Below, one piece after another: positions 6,002 through 13,986 of a DNA stretch of 14,300 bases. Within the stretch, counting starts at the first letter, position 1, and each line of letters begins with the position of its first letter. Below the pieces are notes generated by a model. That model saw nothing but the letters and a program-made list of their open reading frames with translations. It did not search any database and had not been told where the DNA came from. This DNA comes from JAMCXS01 sp964459065 (GTDB taxonomy: Bacteria; Acidobacteriota; Terriglobia; UBA7540), in contig CAYWMN010000082.1 in assembly GCA_964459065.1 (NCBI GenBank), positions 1 to 14,300 of the forward strand, read 5' to 3'. The position numbers and the translations under genes are program-made.

Positions 6002-8828
6002 GATCTCTCCTCCCGGAATTTCCCGCTACATTTTCCACTAGCACCATATCTTCTTCGCGCTCGGCCAGCCTGGAACTGAAAGCCTGCTGCACGATCGCCT
6101 CCTGGTTGCGCACGTGCCGGATGTTGGAGCCCTCCGCCGGACTGGAACTTCGGGAGCGCCCGATATAGCGCAGGCGCCAGCGGTTGCGGACGAGTTCGCT
6201 GAGCAACGGCCGCACATATCCCCATGCTCCCATGTTTTCCGGTTCCTCCTGAACCCAGACCACTTCCGAAAGCCTGGGGAAGCTCTGGATCACTTGTTTC
6301 AATCTGTCTTGAGGAAACGGGTAAAGCTGCTCGACGCGGCCAATGGCGATGCTGGGCCGCGCCTCGCGCCGGTCGCTGCTGACCAGGTCCACATAGATTT
6401 TCCCGCTGCACAGGATCAGACGCCGGATTTCATTGCGCCGCTCCAGGGCTTCGGAATCTTCAATCACCTGCTGCCAGCTTCCCTCCGCCAGATCCCGGGG
6501 CGACGACGCCACCATGGGATGGCGCAACAGGCTCTTGGGCGCCAGGAGCACCAGGGGCAGGGGATCGATCTTCAACAACGAGGCCTGGCGCCGCAGAAGA
6601 TGGAAATACTGGGCCGCCGTGGTGCAGTTGGCCACTCGAAGATTGGTTTCCGCCGCCAACTGCAGAAAGCGCTCCGGCCGCGCGCTCGAGTGGTCGGGCC
6701 CCTGGCCTTCGTACCCGTGCGGCAGCAACATCACCAGCGAAGGAGTGAGCGACCACTTGGCCCTTGCGGAAACCAGGAATTCATCAATCATCACCTGGGC
6801 GCCGTTCACGAAATCTCCGTACTGAGCTTCCCAGATGACCAGGCGGCTGGGTTCCTGCAGGCTGTAGCCGAATTCAAATCCCACCACGGCGCTTTCGGTG
6901 AGCGGGCTGTTGTGAATTTCAAATGCCGCCCGGGCTTCGGCGAGCGCCTGCAAGGGCGTGAACGTCTTTCCTGTCTTCACGTCATGGAACACGGCGTGCC
7001 GATGGCTGAACGTTCCGCGCTCAACGTCTTCTCCGGTCATCCGGATGGCGGTTCCGTCTTCCAGAATGGAAGCCAGGGCCAATTCTTCCGCCAGCGCCCA
7101 GTCAACGGTCTTCGCGTCGGGATCATCCAGCGTCTGGGCCCGGCGGTCGCGCGCCCGCAACAGTTTCTTGTGGAGCGCAAAGTCCTGGGGCAACTCGAGC
7201 AAGCTCCGGTTCAACCCGCGCAGCCGTTCCAACGAAACGGCCGTCCGCACCTGGCCCGCCGCGCCACGGGGCGGCGGTTCGGGCGGCGGTTCAAGCAGCT
7301 TCTCGCTGGGTCTGAGCGAATCGAGAACTTTCTGCATTTCCTCAAAGCGTTCCTGAACGGCGGCTTCCGGGCGGGTTTGGGCGACCAGGCCGCGTTCGAC
7401 CAGCGTGCCGGCCCAGAGTTCACGGACCGTCGGATGCTTGGCAATCTTTTCGTACATCAGCGGTTGGGTAAACCCGGGCTCGTCACCCTCGTTGTGCCCA
7501 TAACGCCGGTATCCCACCAGATCAATCACAAAGTCCTTCCCGAACCGGGCGCGGTAGGCAAAGGCAAGCCGCGCAACCTCGATGCACGCTTCGGGATCGT
7601 CCGCGTTGACGTGAACCAGAGGAATCTTAAATCCGCGAGCCAATCCGCTGGCGTACAGGGAACTGCGATATTCCTCCGTGGTGGTGGTGTAGCCCAACTG
7701 GTTGTCAGCAATAACGTGGATGGTTCCGCCCGTGTTGTAACCTTCCAGCCGATAGAAATTCAGGGTTTCGGCAACAACGCCTTGCCCTGAAAACGCCGCG
7801 TCGCCGTGAATCAGGATGGGGAGTGTCTGGGAGGGATCAAAGCGCGGCGCGCCCCTTTCTCCGACAGAAGTTCCTGCGGCCCTGGCCATGCCTTCCACAA
7901 CCGGGTCGGCCGCTTCCAGGTGGCTTGGATTCGGGGGCAGCGTGATGATCATGTCAACTTCCTGGCCGCCGGTAATCGCGCGCCGCGCACCCAGGTGGTA
8001 CCGAACGTCGCCGGTCCAGCCCAAGTCTCCCCGGAAGTTCCGGGCGCGCAGAGGGTCCTTAAACTGTGCCAGAATCTCCGCGTAGGGCTTTTTCAGCACG
8101 TGGGCCAGAACGTTCAGACGCGCGCGATGAGCCATGCCGATCAGGACGTGATGGACGCTCGCCTCGGCCGAGGCCCCGACCATTTCGTCCAGCAGGGGAA
8201 TCAGCATATCCAGGCCTTCGACGGAAAAGCGCGTCTTTCCCGGGAAGGTCCGGTGCAGGAAACGCTCAAAAACCTCCACCTGCGTCAGCCGCTCCAATAG
8301 CGCCGGAGCATCCAGCGGATCAGCGGGGGCCCGGAAACGTCCTGACTCGGCCGCCGCATGGAGCCAGCGCCGCTCTTCGGGATCGCGCAAATGCGCATAA
8401 TCGTATCCCGTCGAAGAGCTATAGACCTTGCGCAGCGCCTGGATCACTTCCCAGGCGTTGCTCTTTCCGGACGCAATGGGGCCGACAATCAGGCTGGCGG
8501 GAAGCTCGCGCAGGTCCTCTTCGCTGACGCCGTGCGACTCGGGCCGCAGCGAATAATCTCCGCGAGGTTCACTGCCCAGAGGATCAACCCGCGAGGCCAT
8601 GTGCCCGAATTTCCGGATCGACTCCGCCAGGTTGACGGTGCCGACAATCTTGTCGATTTCTGTTGCGGCAAGCGTCCCGGCGCCGCGGCGTTCCTCCTCG
8701 GGAGGCTTCCAGTTCTCAAAGAAAACGCGCATTGTGGCGCCAACCGAATTCGGATCGCGAAGATACCGCTCATAAAGTTCGAGCACATACCCCAGGTTAA
8801 CGCCCTGAAAATCCTGCTGATTATCCAT
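5976..8828 (-). CDS. sucA: 2-oxoglutarate dehydrogenase E1 component SucA
   Basis: SucA is the thiamine-diphosphate-dependent E1 that decarboxylates 2-oxoglutarate and reductively succinylates the E2 lipoyl arm. The 950 residues fit the family length (about 930-960). The N-terminal E2-docking segment is present (GYVLELYERYLRDPNSVG, 13-30, then FFENW). The thiamine/Mg site spans GDAAFSGQGVVAETLNF (342-358) and IADNQLGYTT (373-382). YRRYGHNEGDEPGFTQ (440-455) and the C-terminal QEEPENMGAWGYV, which belongs to the C-terminal regulatory/AcCoA-binding part of the family, are also present. I chose ATG 8828 (MDNQQDFQGV); an in-frame TTG at 8837 would add three residues but has a poorly placed ribosome site. 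It is first in the sucA-sucB operon. No convincing promoter was found in the leader between 8829 and 9061. Confidence 0.96.
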   Translation of the reverse strand: MDNQQDFQGVNLGYVLELYERYLRDPNSVGATMRVFFENWKPPEEERRGAGTLAATEIDKIVGTVNLAESIRKFGHMASRVDPLGSEPRGDYSLRPESHGVSEEDLRELPASLIVGPIASGKSNAWEVIQALRKVYSSSTGYDYAHLRDPEERRWLHAAAESGRFRAPADPLDAPALLERLTQVEVFERFLHRTFPGKTRFSVEGLDMLIPLLDEMVGASAEASVHHVLIGMAHRARLNVLAHVLKKPYAEILAQFKDPLRARNFRGDLGWTGDVRYHLGARRAITGGQEVDMIITLPPNPSHLEAADPVVEGMARAAGTSVGERGAPRFDPSQTLPILIHGDAAFSGQGVVAETLNFYRLEGYNTGGTIHVIADNQLGYTTTTEEYRSSLYASGLARGFKIPLVHVNADDPEACIEVARLAFAYRARFGKDFVIDLVGYRRYGHNEGDEPGFTQPLMYEKIAKHPTVRELWAGTLVERGLVAQTRPEAAVQERFEEMQKVLDSLRPSEKLLEPPPEPPPRGAAGQVRTAVSLERLRGLNRSLLELPQDFALHKKLLRARDRRAQTLDDPDAKTVDWALAEELALASILEDGTAIRMTGEDVERGTFSHRHAVFHDVKTGKTFTPLQALAEARAAFEIHNSPLTESAVVGFEFGYSLQEPSRLVIWEAQYGDFVNGAQVMIDEFLVSARAKWSLTPSLVMLLPHGYEGQGPDHSSARPERFLQLAAETNLRVANCTTAAQYFHLLRRQASLLKIDPLPLVLLAPKSLLRHPMVASSPRDLAEGSWQQVIEDSEALERRNEIRRLILCSGKIYVDLVSSDRREARPSIAIGRVEQLYPFPQDRLKQVIQSFPRLSEVVWVQEEPENMGAWGYVRPLLSELVRNRWRLRYIGRSRSSSPAEGSNIRHVRNQEAIVQQAFSSRLAEREEDMVLVENVAGNSGRRDRVDQNRRT
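6007..6013 (-). promoter_or_regulatory. Ribosome binding site of sucB
   Basis: Minus-strand GGAGGAG ends 5 nt before the GTG at 6001 and lies inside the sucA coding region. It is a strong site that supports the GTG start and the overlapping arrangement. Confidence 0.8.
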
Positions 8829-9061
8829 AATCCCCAATCCTATAACCTTAGACCTGCAACCTTTAGATTAACATTGCCGTGCATTCGTTGCCATTCAGGA
8901 CGCAAATCACCGCAATTCTCCATAAAATTCAGGAAAACTTTGAAAAAATAACGGTGGTTATCGGCGCTGCCCCTCGCGAAATTTCATATTCGGCGCCCCC
9001 GTCACTTGCTGGACCGGAGGTTCCGCAAACAACTTAGGATTTTCGAGATTTTTCTCAGACG
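8829..9061. other. Intergenic leader between sucA and the glycoside hydrolase gene
   Basis: About 230 bp upstream of sucA, noticeably more AT-rich than the genes, so it probably carries the sucAB promoter on the minus strand. I could not settle on a hexamer pair with good spacing. I see no open frame with coding character, no RNA gene and no repeat here apart from the terminator at its edge. Confidence 0.4.
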
Positions 9062-9084
9062 AACCCGCCTGAAGGAGGCGGGTT
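9062..9084 (-). terminator. Hairpin terminator after the glycoside hydrolase gene
   Basis: AACCCGCCT (9062-9070) and AGGCGGGTT (9076-9084) form a perfect 9-bp stem with a 5-nt loop, starting 1 nt after the stop codon of the minus-strand hydrolase gene. A T run follows only when read on the plus strand (TTTT at 9083-9086), so its strength as a minus-strand terminator is uncertain. Confidence 0.55.
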
Positions 9085-9085
9085 T

Positions 9086-11527
9086 TCAGAAGCGCGCAAT
9101 CTTTTTAGTCCCAAACCAGTTGCTGGTTTCCGGGACAACGGACCTGAAGGCCGGCCGCGCTGGGTAGGGTTGGCGGGCGGCGGCCGGAGTCAGCAGGTAC
9201 TTTTTGCCGGCCTCGGTCCTGAATTGAAGCCAGTCACCCCGGAACTTCCGCCGCGCCGCTCCCTTCTCAGCCAGGATGGCCTCCTTGCCGGCGAAGGGAT
9301 TCCTGAGCTTGCAAGTCTCGCCGGCTTCGCTAAAGATCTCCACAAACTTGGTTTGACCCTTCTCGCGCCGCGCCGTAACAAGGAACGCTCCCTCGGCCCG
9401 CAATTTCTCGAAATAGGCCTGGGGCCAGAACTCGGGGACCGCCGGGAAGACCCTGATCCTGCCGCCCCAGCTTTGCAGAAGCATCTCCATGAGGGCCGCG
9501 GCAGAAGCAAAACCGGCCTCGAGGGTAACGGGCTTGTAATCGAAGCCGCTATCGCCAAAGTGCCGCGGATCGCCATTCAGGTGAAAGGTGTTGGTCGAAA
9601 TAAAGTGCAGGTACTCCTGCAGCATGTTCCAGGCCATGTAAGGCTCTCCGGATCTCGAAGCAATGAGCGACATCCAGGGAAACGACCAGCCCGTCCACGC
9701 GCCCGTTCCTTTCCAGCGAATGGTGTCCAGGGAGCTTGCGATCAGTTTTCGGTTCTTCTCCGAACCTTCCCTGTTGACAAGGCCAAGGGGATAAACCGGC
9801 AGCAGGTGGGTAAAGTGGCGATGCGACACCGTCAGCTCCTGGCCCGGCCAGAGCATCAGACCACTTGAATTCGTTGGGTATTCGACTAATCGCGCGAGGA
9901 TGTCACGCCAGCGGGGAACTTCAGGGTCGCTGATTCCCAGGGTCTCAACGGTCTCAATCAGTGCACCGCCCAGCCAGCGAATCAAAGCTAATTCGCCTGT
10001 TACATCATGTCCCCAGGCCGCCCCGGAGTCGCCCTTGAACTCCGGTGAACTATCCAAAGGGATGTGCAGGCGCCCGTCGGATTTCTCTTCCAGCAGATTC
10101 GAATAGGTCTGCATGAAGGGGCGCATAAAAGGATAGGCGCGCTCCCGCAGGAATTTCTTATCCCGCGAATAGAGCCAGTGCAGCCAGTAATGTTGAGCGA
10201 GCCAGGCTCCGCAGCCGGGGAAAAAGTTCGCCGTGTACCAGCCATAAATGGGCGAACCATCCAGGGCTTGTTCACAGCGGGCATGAGCTCCCTCAAACCC
10301 GAAGAAATCGTGACACATCTTTTTGTAACGCGGAAGGTTCTGGAAGAATCGCTCGTAAAGCGGCTGTCCGGCGTCCAGGTGGTTGCTGGCATAAACGGGC
10401 CAATAACTCTCCTGGACGTTCATGTCCAGGTGGTAATCGCCAGCCCATGGAGGCATGCTGCCATCCTTTGTCCAGATGCCTTGCAGCGAGATGGGAAACT
10501 TGCCGTAACGCGAGCAACAACCCATCTTGTACATCTCAACGTAGAAGAGGTTTTCAATCTTGGGGTCAGGAACGGTAAGGAAACACCTCTGCCAGTGGTC
10601 CTGCCAAAACCGGCCGTGATGTGCCAGCAGAGCGCTGGCGGTCTGCCGTCGCGCTCCTTCCAGATTTTTCTCAGCTTCCTTCCTGAGATCTGAATGATCC
10701 CGCCTGTAAACGACGGTGGTGTAAACACTCAATTCCTGTCCGTCGAGCACCTGCTCATGCATCACAACGTAGCGCCCATCAACCGGCAAGCGCTGTTCAA
10801 GCCAGAGCTTTGCGCCGATTTGACCTGTCTCAGGAGGCGGGTAGCCCATAACCGCCAGACGCTTACGCGCCTGTTCGTCAAGGTGATCAAGGCCCACCTT
10901 GAGCCTCGCCAGCCGCACTCCCTCAGGAAGCCTGAAACGGACGACCAGCACGTTCATGTCGGAGTGGACATAAGCGCTCCAGCGCAGAATTCCCGGGGCC
11001 ATCCTCAACTGGCCTTCCGCCCTGGCGTTATAAAGGTCCAGGCGCGCCGAATAGCCCTCAACTTGCCGGCCGAAGTCAAACTCCATCCGCGGCATCGGCA
11101 GCCGGGTTGGCGAAGGGTTCTTCGGGTTCCTCGGATCGAGTTCGAAGATACGCCTTGCCTCATCAAACCGTTTTGCGGCAATCAACTCGCGCAGGCCCTG
11201 GTAGTTGTACCGGGGGTCGGTTGGCCAGTAGCTGCGCGTCTCCCAGACGTCGTACTTGTCGAGCGTGATTCGAAGGGGCGCGCCGTCGCCCCAGATCAAA
11301 GCTCCCATGTCCCCGTTGCCCAGCGGAATGCCTTCTTCCCACGCCCGTGGCGCTGCTTCATAAACCAGATCGTGTTGCGCCAGGTACGACTGCATCGGAA
11401 GGGCGCTCGATGGCGAGTCTGAGGATGGCGCCGGCTCCGCCGACTTTCGATCCCCGGTGGCTGGCAACAAAGACGTGGCCGCCGCGGCTGTCGCTTGCAG
11501 AAACTCTCTTCGTTTGATTCTGGCCAA
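9086..11527 (-). CDS. Tat-exported GH95-like glycoside hydrolase (alpha-L-fucosidase/galactosidase-type fold)
   Basis: This predicted exported enzyme removes terminal sugars from polysaccharides or glycans. Of 813 residues, the first about 24 are a Tat signal, with KRREFLQATAAAA at 5-17. An N-terminal GH95-type beta domain follows (EEGIPLGNGDMGALIWGDG, 64-82), then an alpha/alpha barrel. Recognisable family blocks are HLDMNVQESYWPVYASNH (366-383), DSSPEF (492-497; Glu496 aligns with the general acid), SHRHFTHLLPVYP (568-580), GTGAWTGWSFPW (607-618) and AALMEMLLQSWGGRIRVFPA (677-696). Compared by eye with characterised GH95, NIN reads DMN (Asp368, Asn370) and the DGNFG-type motif reads EAGFA (Glu670), so substrate or mechanism may differ. 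The start is TTG 11527: GGAGG lies 10 nt upstream and it places the twin arginines at 6-7. The frame extends back to ATG 11605, but that would bury the signal. It is divergent from the isomerase gene. The exact sugar cannot be named. Confidence 0.85.
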   Translation of the reverse strand: MARIKRREFLQATAAAATSLLPATGDRKSAEPAPSSDSPSSALPMQSYLAQHDLVYEAAPRAWEEGIPLGNGDMGALIWGDGAPLRITLDKYDVWETRSYWPTDPRYNYQGLRELIAAKRFDEARRIFELDPRNPKNPSPTRLPMPRMEFDFGRQVEGYSARLDLYNARAEGQLRMAPGILRWSAYVHSDMNVLVVRFRLPEGVRLARLKVGLDHLDEQARKRLAVMGYPPPETGQIGAKLWLEQRLPVDGRYVVMHEQVLDGQELSVYTTVVYRRDHSDLRKEAEKNLEGARRQTASALLAHHGRFWQDHWQRCFLTVPDPKIENLFYVEMYKMGCCSRYGKFPISLQGIWTKDGSMPPWAGDYHLDMNVQESYWPVYASNHLDAGQPLYERFFQNLPRYKKMCHDFFGFEGAHARCEQALDGSPIYGWYTANFFPGCGAWLAQHYWLHWLYSRDKKFLRERAYPFMRPFMQTYSNLLEEKSDGRLHIPLDSSPEFKGDSGAAWGHDVTGELALIRWLGGALIETVETLGISDPEVPRWRDILARLVEYPTNSSGLMLWPGQELTVSHRHFTHLLPVYPLGLVNREGSEKNRKLIASSLDTIRWKGTGAWTGWSFPWMSLIASRSGEPYMAWNMLQEYLHFISTNTFHLNGDPRHFGDSGFDYKPVTLEAGFASAAALMEMLLQSWGGRIRVFPAVPEFWPQAYFEKLRAEGAFLVTARREKGQTKFVEIFSEAGETCKLRNPFAGKEAILAEKGAARRKFRGDWLQFRTEAGKKYLLTPAAARQPYPARPAFRSVVPETSNWFGTKKIARF

Positions 11528-11537
11528 CTGTCTATTC

Positions 11538-11542
11538 CCTCC
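11538..11542 (-). promoter_or_regulatory. Ribosome binding site for the TTG start of the GH95-like gene
   Basis: Minus-strand GGAGG (extended GGAGGGA) lies 10 nt, or 8 nt counted from GAGGGA, before TTG 11527. It decides in favour of the TTG start, which yields a normal Tat signal, over the ATG at 11605. Confidence 0.65.
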
Positions 11543-11705
11543 GTGCGATTGCGCTGTCGAATCCCGACCCCCTCGAATCGTATACGTGACCGCCACCGGA
11601 TGCAACGATCAAGAACCTCAGCGCCTCGGGAAACGCCCGCGCAGGCGGGGCGAGTTTGCGGAGGATGACCTCTCGGAATCGGGAGGTTGTGGTATGCTTC
11701 CCGGA
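11543..11705. promoter_or_regulatory. Divergent control region of the hydrolase and isomerase genes
   Basis: About 190 bp separate the two divergent starts. A plus-strand inverted repeat, ACCTCTCG-GAAT-CGGGAGGT (11668-11687), pairs as an 8-bp stem with one G-T pair and lies 30 nt before the isomerase start; it may be an operator or a leader hairpin. On the minus strand a weak promoter-like pair is TTGCAT with TACGAT or TATACG around the palindrome CGTATACG (11579-11586). None of these is decisive. Confidence 0.35.
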
Positions 11706-11711
11706 AAGGAG
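11706..11711 (+). promoter_or_regulatory. Ribosome binding site of the xylose-isomerase-like gene
   Basis: AAGGAG lies 6 nt before ATG 11718. This is ideal spacing and rejects the in-frame extension to 11457 as well as the ATG at 11694. Confidence 0.8.
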
Positions 11712-11717
11712 AAACTC

Positions 11718-12974
11718 ATGGCAAAGAACACAACGGCAAGCGATCAGCGCGCGCTGGTGGATCGATTGATGACGGCCTGCGGAGGAAGCTACAGCCCTGA
11801 AACCCGCCGGAAATACTTTATCAGCGGACCGCAGTGGGCCGCCGCCTATCAGGGGCAGGCGCTATTCCACGCTCCCACGCGGCAGGCGGTTTCCCCGGCC
11901 GAGGTCATCCGCCAATATGCGGAAATCGGCATTGGATACTGGACCACCCACGACACGGACGTGATTCCCACCGAAGACCTGATGACCGACCGGCAGTCGG
12001 AAATTGTCGCCGGCCTCAAAGAGGCGCTCGCGTCGAACGGCCTCAAGTGCTCGATGGTGACCTGCGAAACCTTTTACCACCCCGTCTGGGCGTCGAGTCC
12101 GGCATCCGAATCCCCGGAAATCCGCGCTTACGGCGCCCGGCGCCTGCGCAACGCGGTCCGGATCGGACACGATCTTGGAGCCCAGTTTGCCGTGTATTGG
12201 CCGGGCACCCTCGGCTATCTTTTGCAGGGGGCAATCGACGAGACTCAAACTCTAAAATGGTTCGCCGAGGGCATCAACGCGGCTTGCGAAGAAGATCTTG
12301 CCGTGGCCGCAAAAACCCAAACGCCAACCCTCCGTCACTGCCTGGAAGCCAAGCCGTTTGAGCCCCAGGCGGAAATCATTCTGCCCACTTCCGACGCCAT
12401 GCTGAACTTCATCAGTTCCGGCTTGCTGAAGCATCCGGAGATGGTGGGGCTCAACCCCGAATACCTGCATGAGCTGATGTGGGGCGGCGCGCCGCGCGCG
12501 GCGCTGGCGCGGGCGCTGGTGGCGGGCAAGTTGTGGCACTTTGACGTGAATGACGGCTACCGGCTCAAGCACGACGTCGATATCGCGGTCGGGCTGGTGA
12601 ACCCGCTCGACTGGCTCAACGTCCTCATGCTGCTGCGCTCGCACGGCTACAACGGCCCCTTTAATTTCGATTACAAGCCGCCGCGGACCACCAGCAATCA
12701 CGGCGTTTTCCACGTGAGCTTCCCCTCCGCCGTCGACCGCTTCATCACGCTTTGGGAGATGGCCGGCGAAGCGCTCGCCGATCCCATCATCAAAGAAGCC
12801 ACTGAAGCGCTCAAAGCCGGAGCCGGCGCGGGCGACAGTGCCGACGCGCAGGAGATCTTTGAAGCCAACAAGGAAATCCTGACGCTCCACGAGCTGATCG
12901 CGCACCGCCTGGTCCAGATCCTTCTGGGCCTGCACCGCGGCCGAACCTTCCTGGACGGCGGCGCCAAGGCCTAG
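11718..12974 (+). CDS. xylA: Xylose isomerase-like TIM-barrel sugar isomerase
   Basis: Xylose isomerase interconverts an aldose and ketose (classically D-xylose/D-xylulose, also glucose/fructose) with two divalent metals, in the cytoplasm. The 418 residues align with the short class-I (Streptomyces-type, about 388 aa) enzymes. All active-site positions I could match are kept: His78 and Asp81 (THDTDVIP), Phe119, Trp161, Glu210 and Lys212 (LEAKPFEP), Glu248 and His251 (GLNPEYLHE), Asp276 (WHFDVN), Asp286 and Asp288 (KHDVDIAVG), and Asp318 (FDYKPPRT). Less typical are the N-terminal 75 residues, where the usual GLWT-GW-GRDPF region is replaced, and WPGTLGY (161-167) where the classical enzyme has WGGREG. 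Sugar specificity may therefore differ; the symbol denotes family rather than proven substrate. It is divergent from a secreted glycoside hydrolase, consistent with handling a released sugar. Confidence 0.85.
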   Translation: MAKNTTASDQRALVDRLMTACGGSYSPETRRKYFISGPQWAAAYQGQALFHAPTRQAVSPAEVIRQYAEIGIGYWTTHDTDVIPTEDLMTDRQSEIVAGLKEALASNGLKCSMVTCETFYHPVWASSPASESPEIRAYGARRLRNAVRIGHDLGAQFAVYWPGTLGYLLQGAIDETQTLKWFAEGINAACEEDLAVAAKTQTPTLRHCLEAKPFEPQAEIILPTSDAMLNFISSGLLKHPEMVGLNPEYLHELMWGGAPRAALARALVAGKLWHFDVNDGYRLKHDVDIAVGLVNPLDWLNVLMLLRSHGYNGPFNFDYKPPRTTSNHGVFHVSFPSAVDRFITLWEMAGEALADPIIKEATEALKAGAGAGDSADAQEIFEANKEILTLHELIAHRLVQILLGLHRGRTFLDGGAKA

Positions 12975-13031
12975 CCCGCAGGGAGGGTTCCACCCGCAAA
13001 GCCCGATCCGCCGGGTGAGGGGTCGGTAGGT

Positions 13032-13047
13032 GCGGTGTCCCCACCGC
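13032..13047 (+). terminator. Hairpin downstream of the isomerase gene
   Basis: GCGGTG-TCCC-CACCGC is a perfect 6-bp stem with a tetraloop, 57 nt after the isomerase stop, without a T run. A weaker pair, CACCCG (12991-12996) with CGGGTG (13012-13017), precedes it. It may be a terminator, or part of the repeat cluster that follows. Confidence 0.3.
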
Positions 13048-13053
13048 GCGATG

Positions 13054-13090
13054 TGTCATTCCGAGGCGCCACCGGCGACGAGGAATCTGC
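13054..13090. repeat. Palindromic intergenic repeat module of the CATTCCGAGG...GAGGAATCTGC type
   Basis: TGTCATTCCGAG is followed 14 nt later by GAGGAATCTGC. ATTCC and GGAAT (13058-13062 and 13082-13086) face each other around an inner CGCC-ACC-GGCG hairpin. I recall similar CATTCCGAG...GAGGAATC strings as dispersed intergenic repeats in acidobacterial genomes; only one copy is in this window. Confidence 0.45.
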
Positions 13091-13098
13091 TTTTCCCT

Positions 13099-13135
13099 GG
13101 TAGCCGCGACACTGGTTTCTGTGTCGCGGGTTCTT
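13099..13135 (+). repeat. 37-nt palindromic repeat, copy 1
   Basis: This element is identical over 37 nt to 14184-14220 in the same orientation. Its core is a perfect hairpin: CCGCGACAC, an 8-nt loop, GTGTCGCGG. It begins GGTAG and ends TTCTT. A chance match this long is not credible, so it is a dispersed repeat. Confidence 0.9.
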
Positions 13136-13162
13136 CGTAGCGCCGGCCTCCGGCATCGGCAG
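13136..13162 (+). repeat. GTAGCG-type hairpin module
   Basis: CGTAGC is followed by GCCGG-CCT-CCGGC (13142-13154) and ATCGGCAGG. The plan, GTAGCG then a GC hairpin then ATCGG, matches the module at 14153-14180, suggesting a shared family with different stem sequences. Confidence 0.45.
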
Positions 13163-13224
13163 GATAGCGCACATCTTTAGATCCGCGGCTTTTGGCCGTT
13201 AGTTTTAAGTAAGCAAATGGAGCA

Positions 13225-13986
13225 ATGTTTCGCACAAGGTTCAAGAAACAAATCGTGGCCGAGTTCCTGCCGCCGGTCGGGCGGGGCAGGAAGCAGAAGG
13301 TCATCATCCTTTGCGACGGCATGCCGTCGATACCCGGCAAACAGCCGCTGGCGGAATTCCTCGCCGCCCGAGGCTACTGGTTTTTTTATCCGCGCTATCG
13401 CGGAGCGTGGGAGAGCGGCGGGAAATTTCTGGAAAAATCCCCGGCCCAAGATATTGCCGACCTCATCACCGGACTTGAAAAAGGGCGCGTCAGGGAAAAT
13501 GCTTTCGGGCAGGAATTCCCTCTGTCGCCCGACTCGATTTTTGTGATCGGCGGAAGTTTCGGCGGCGCGGCGGCGCTTCTTGCCTCGCTCGACCGCCGGG
13601 TCGACAAGGTGATCGCCAACTGCCCGGTGGTCGACTGGAGCGTCCTGCGCGACGAGCAGGAAAAAGAAACTTCCAACCCGAGCTATCCCGCCTACCTTCG
13701 GGAAGCGTGGGGCAACGCCTACCGGCTTTCCGACAAGAACTGGAACAAGCTGCTCAAAGGAAATTTCTACAACCCGGCCCGGCACATCGACGAATTCCAG
13801 GCTTCCAAGGCGATGATGTTCCACGCCAAAGACGACCCCTACATCCCCTGGAAACTGGTAGCCGGCTTTGCCAAACGCACCGGAATCAAACTGAACCTCC
13901 TGCCGCGCGGCGGCCACCTGAGCACCACCCTGACCGTCCAGAAACACTGGCCCCGCATCCGGCGTTTCTTCGATTCGAAAAGCTGA
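13225..13986 (+). CDS. Alpha/beta hydrolase, prolyl-oligopeptidase (S9)-like
   Basis: This is a 253-residue single-domain serine hydrolase of unknown substrate. The catalytic set is visible: nucleophile Ser111 in IGGSFGGAAAL (108-118), acid Asp203 or Asp204 in FHAKDDPYIP (199-208), and His231 in RGGHLS (228-233). The strand and oxyanion region is VIILCDG (26-32), and YPRYRGAWESGG (55-66) resembles the PxYRGSG motif of S9-type peptidases and esterases. There is no signal peptide or membrane segment, so it is probably cytoplasmic. The start at ATG 13225 is the only convenient one, but no good ribosome site precedes it: GGAG at 13219-13222 is only 2 nt away. The ATG at 13217 is in another frame. 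It stands alone between two clusters of palindromic repeats, and nothing around it suggests a pathway. Confidence 0.85.
   Translation: MFRTRFKKQIVAEFLPPVGRGRKQKVIILCDGMPSIPGKQPLAEFLAARGYWFFYPRYRGAWESGGKFLEKSPAQDIADLITGLEKGRVRENAFGQEFPLSPDSIFVIGGSFGGAAALLASLDRRVDKVIANCPVVDWSVLRDEQEKETSNPSYPAYLREAWGNAYRLSDKNWNKLLKGNFYNPARHIDEFQASKAMMFHAKDDPYIPWKLVAGFAKRTGIKLNLLPRGGHLSTTLTVQKHWPRIRRFFDSKS

Noticed and set aside
6114..7790. Plus-strand open frame of 558 codons opposite sucA
   Set aside because: It is antisense to a fully motif-supported SucA, has no recognisable domain and an unnatural composition. GC-rich third positions commonly keep the opposite strand open.
11457..11717. In-frame N-terminal extension of the isomerase gene
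   Set aside because: It runs through the divergent control region and into the hydrolase gene. ATG 11718 has an ideal AAGGAG site and gives the family-like N-terminus.
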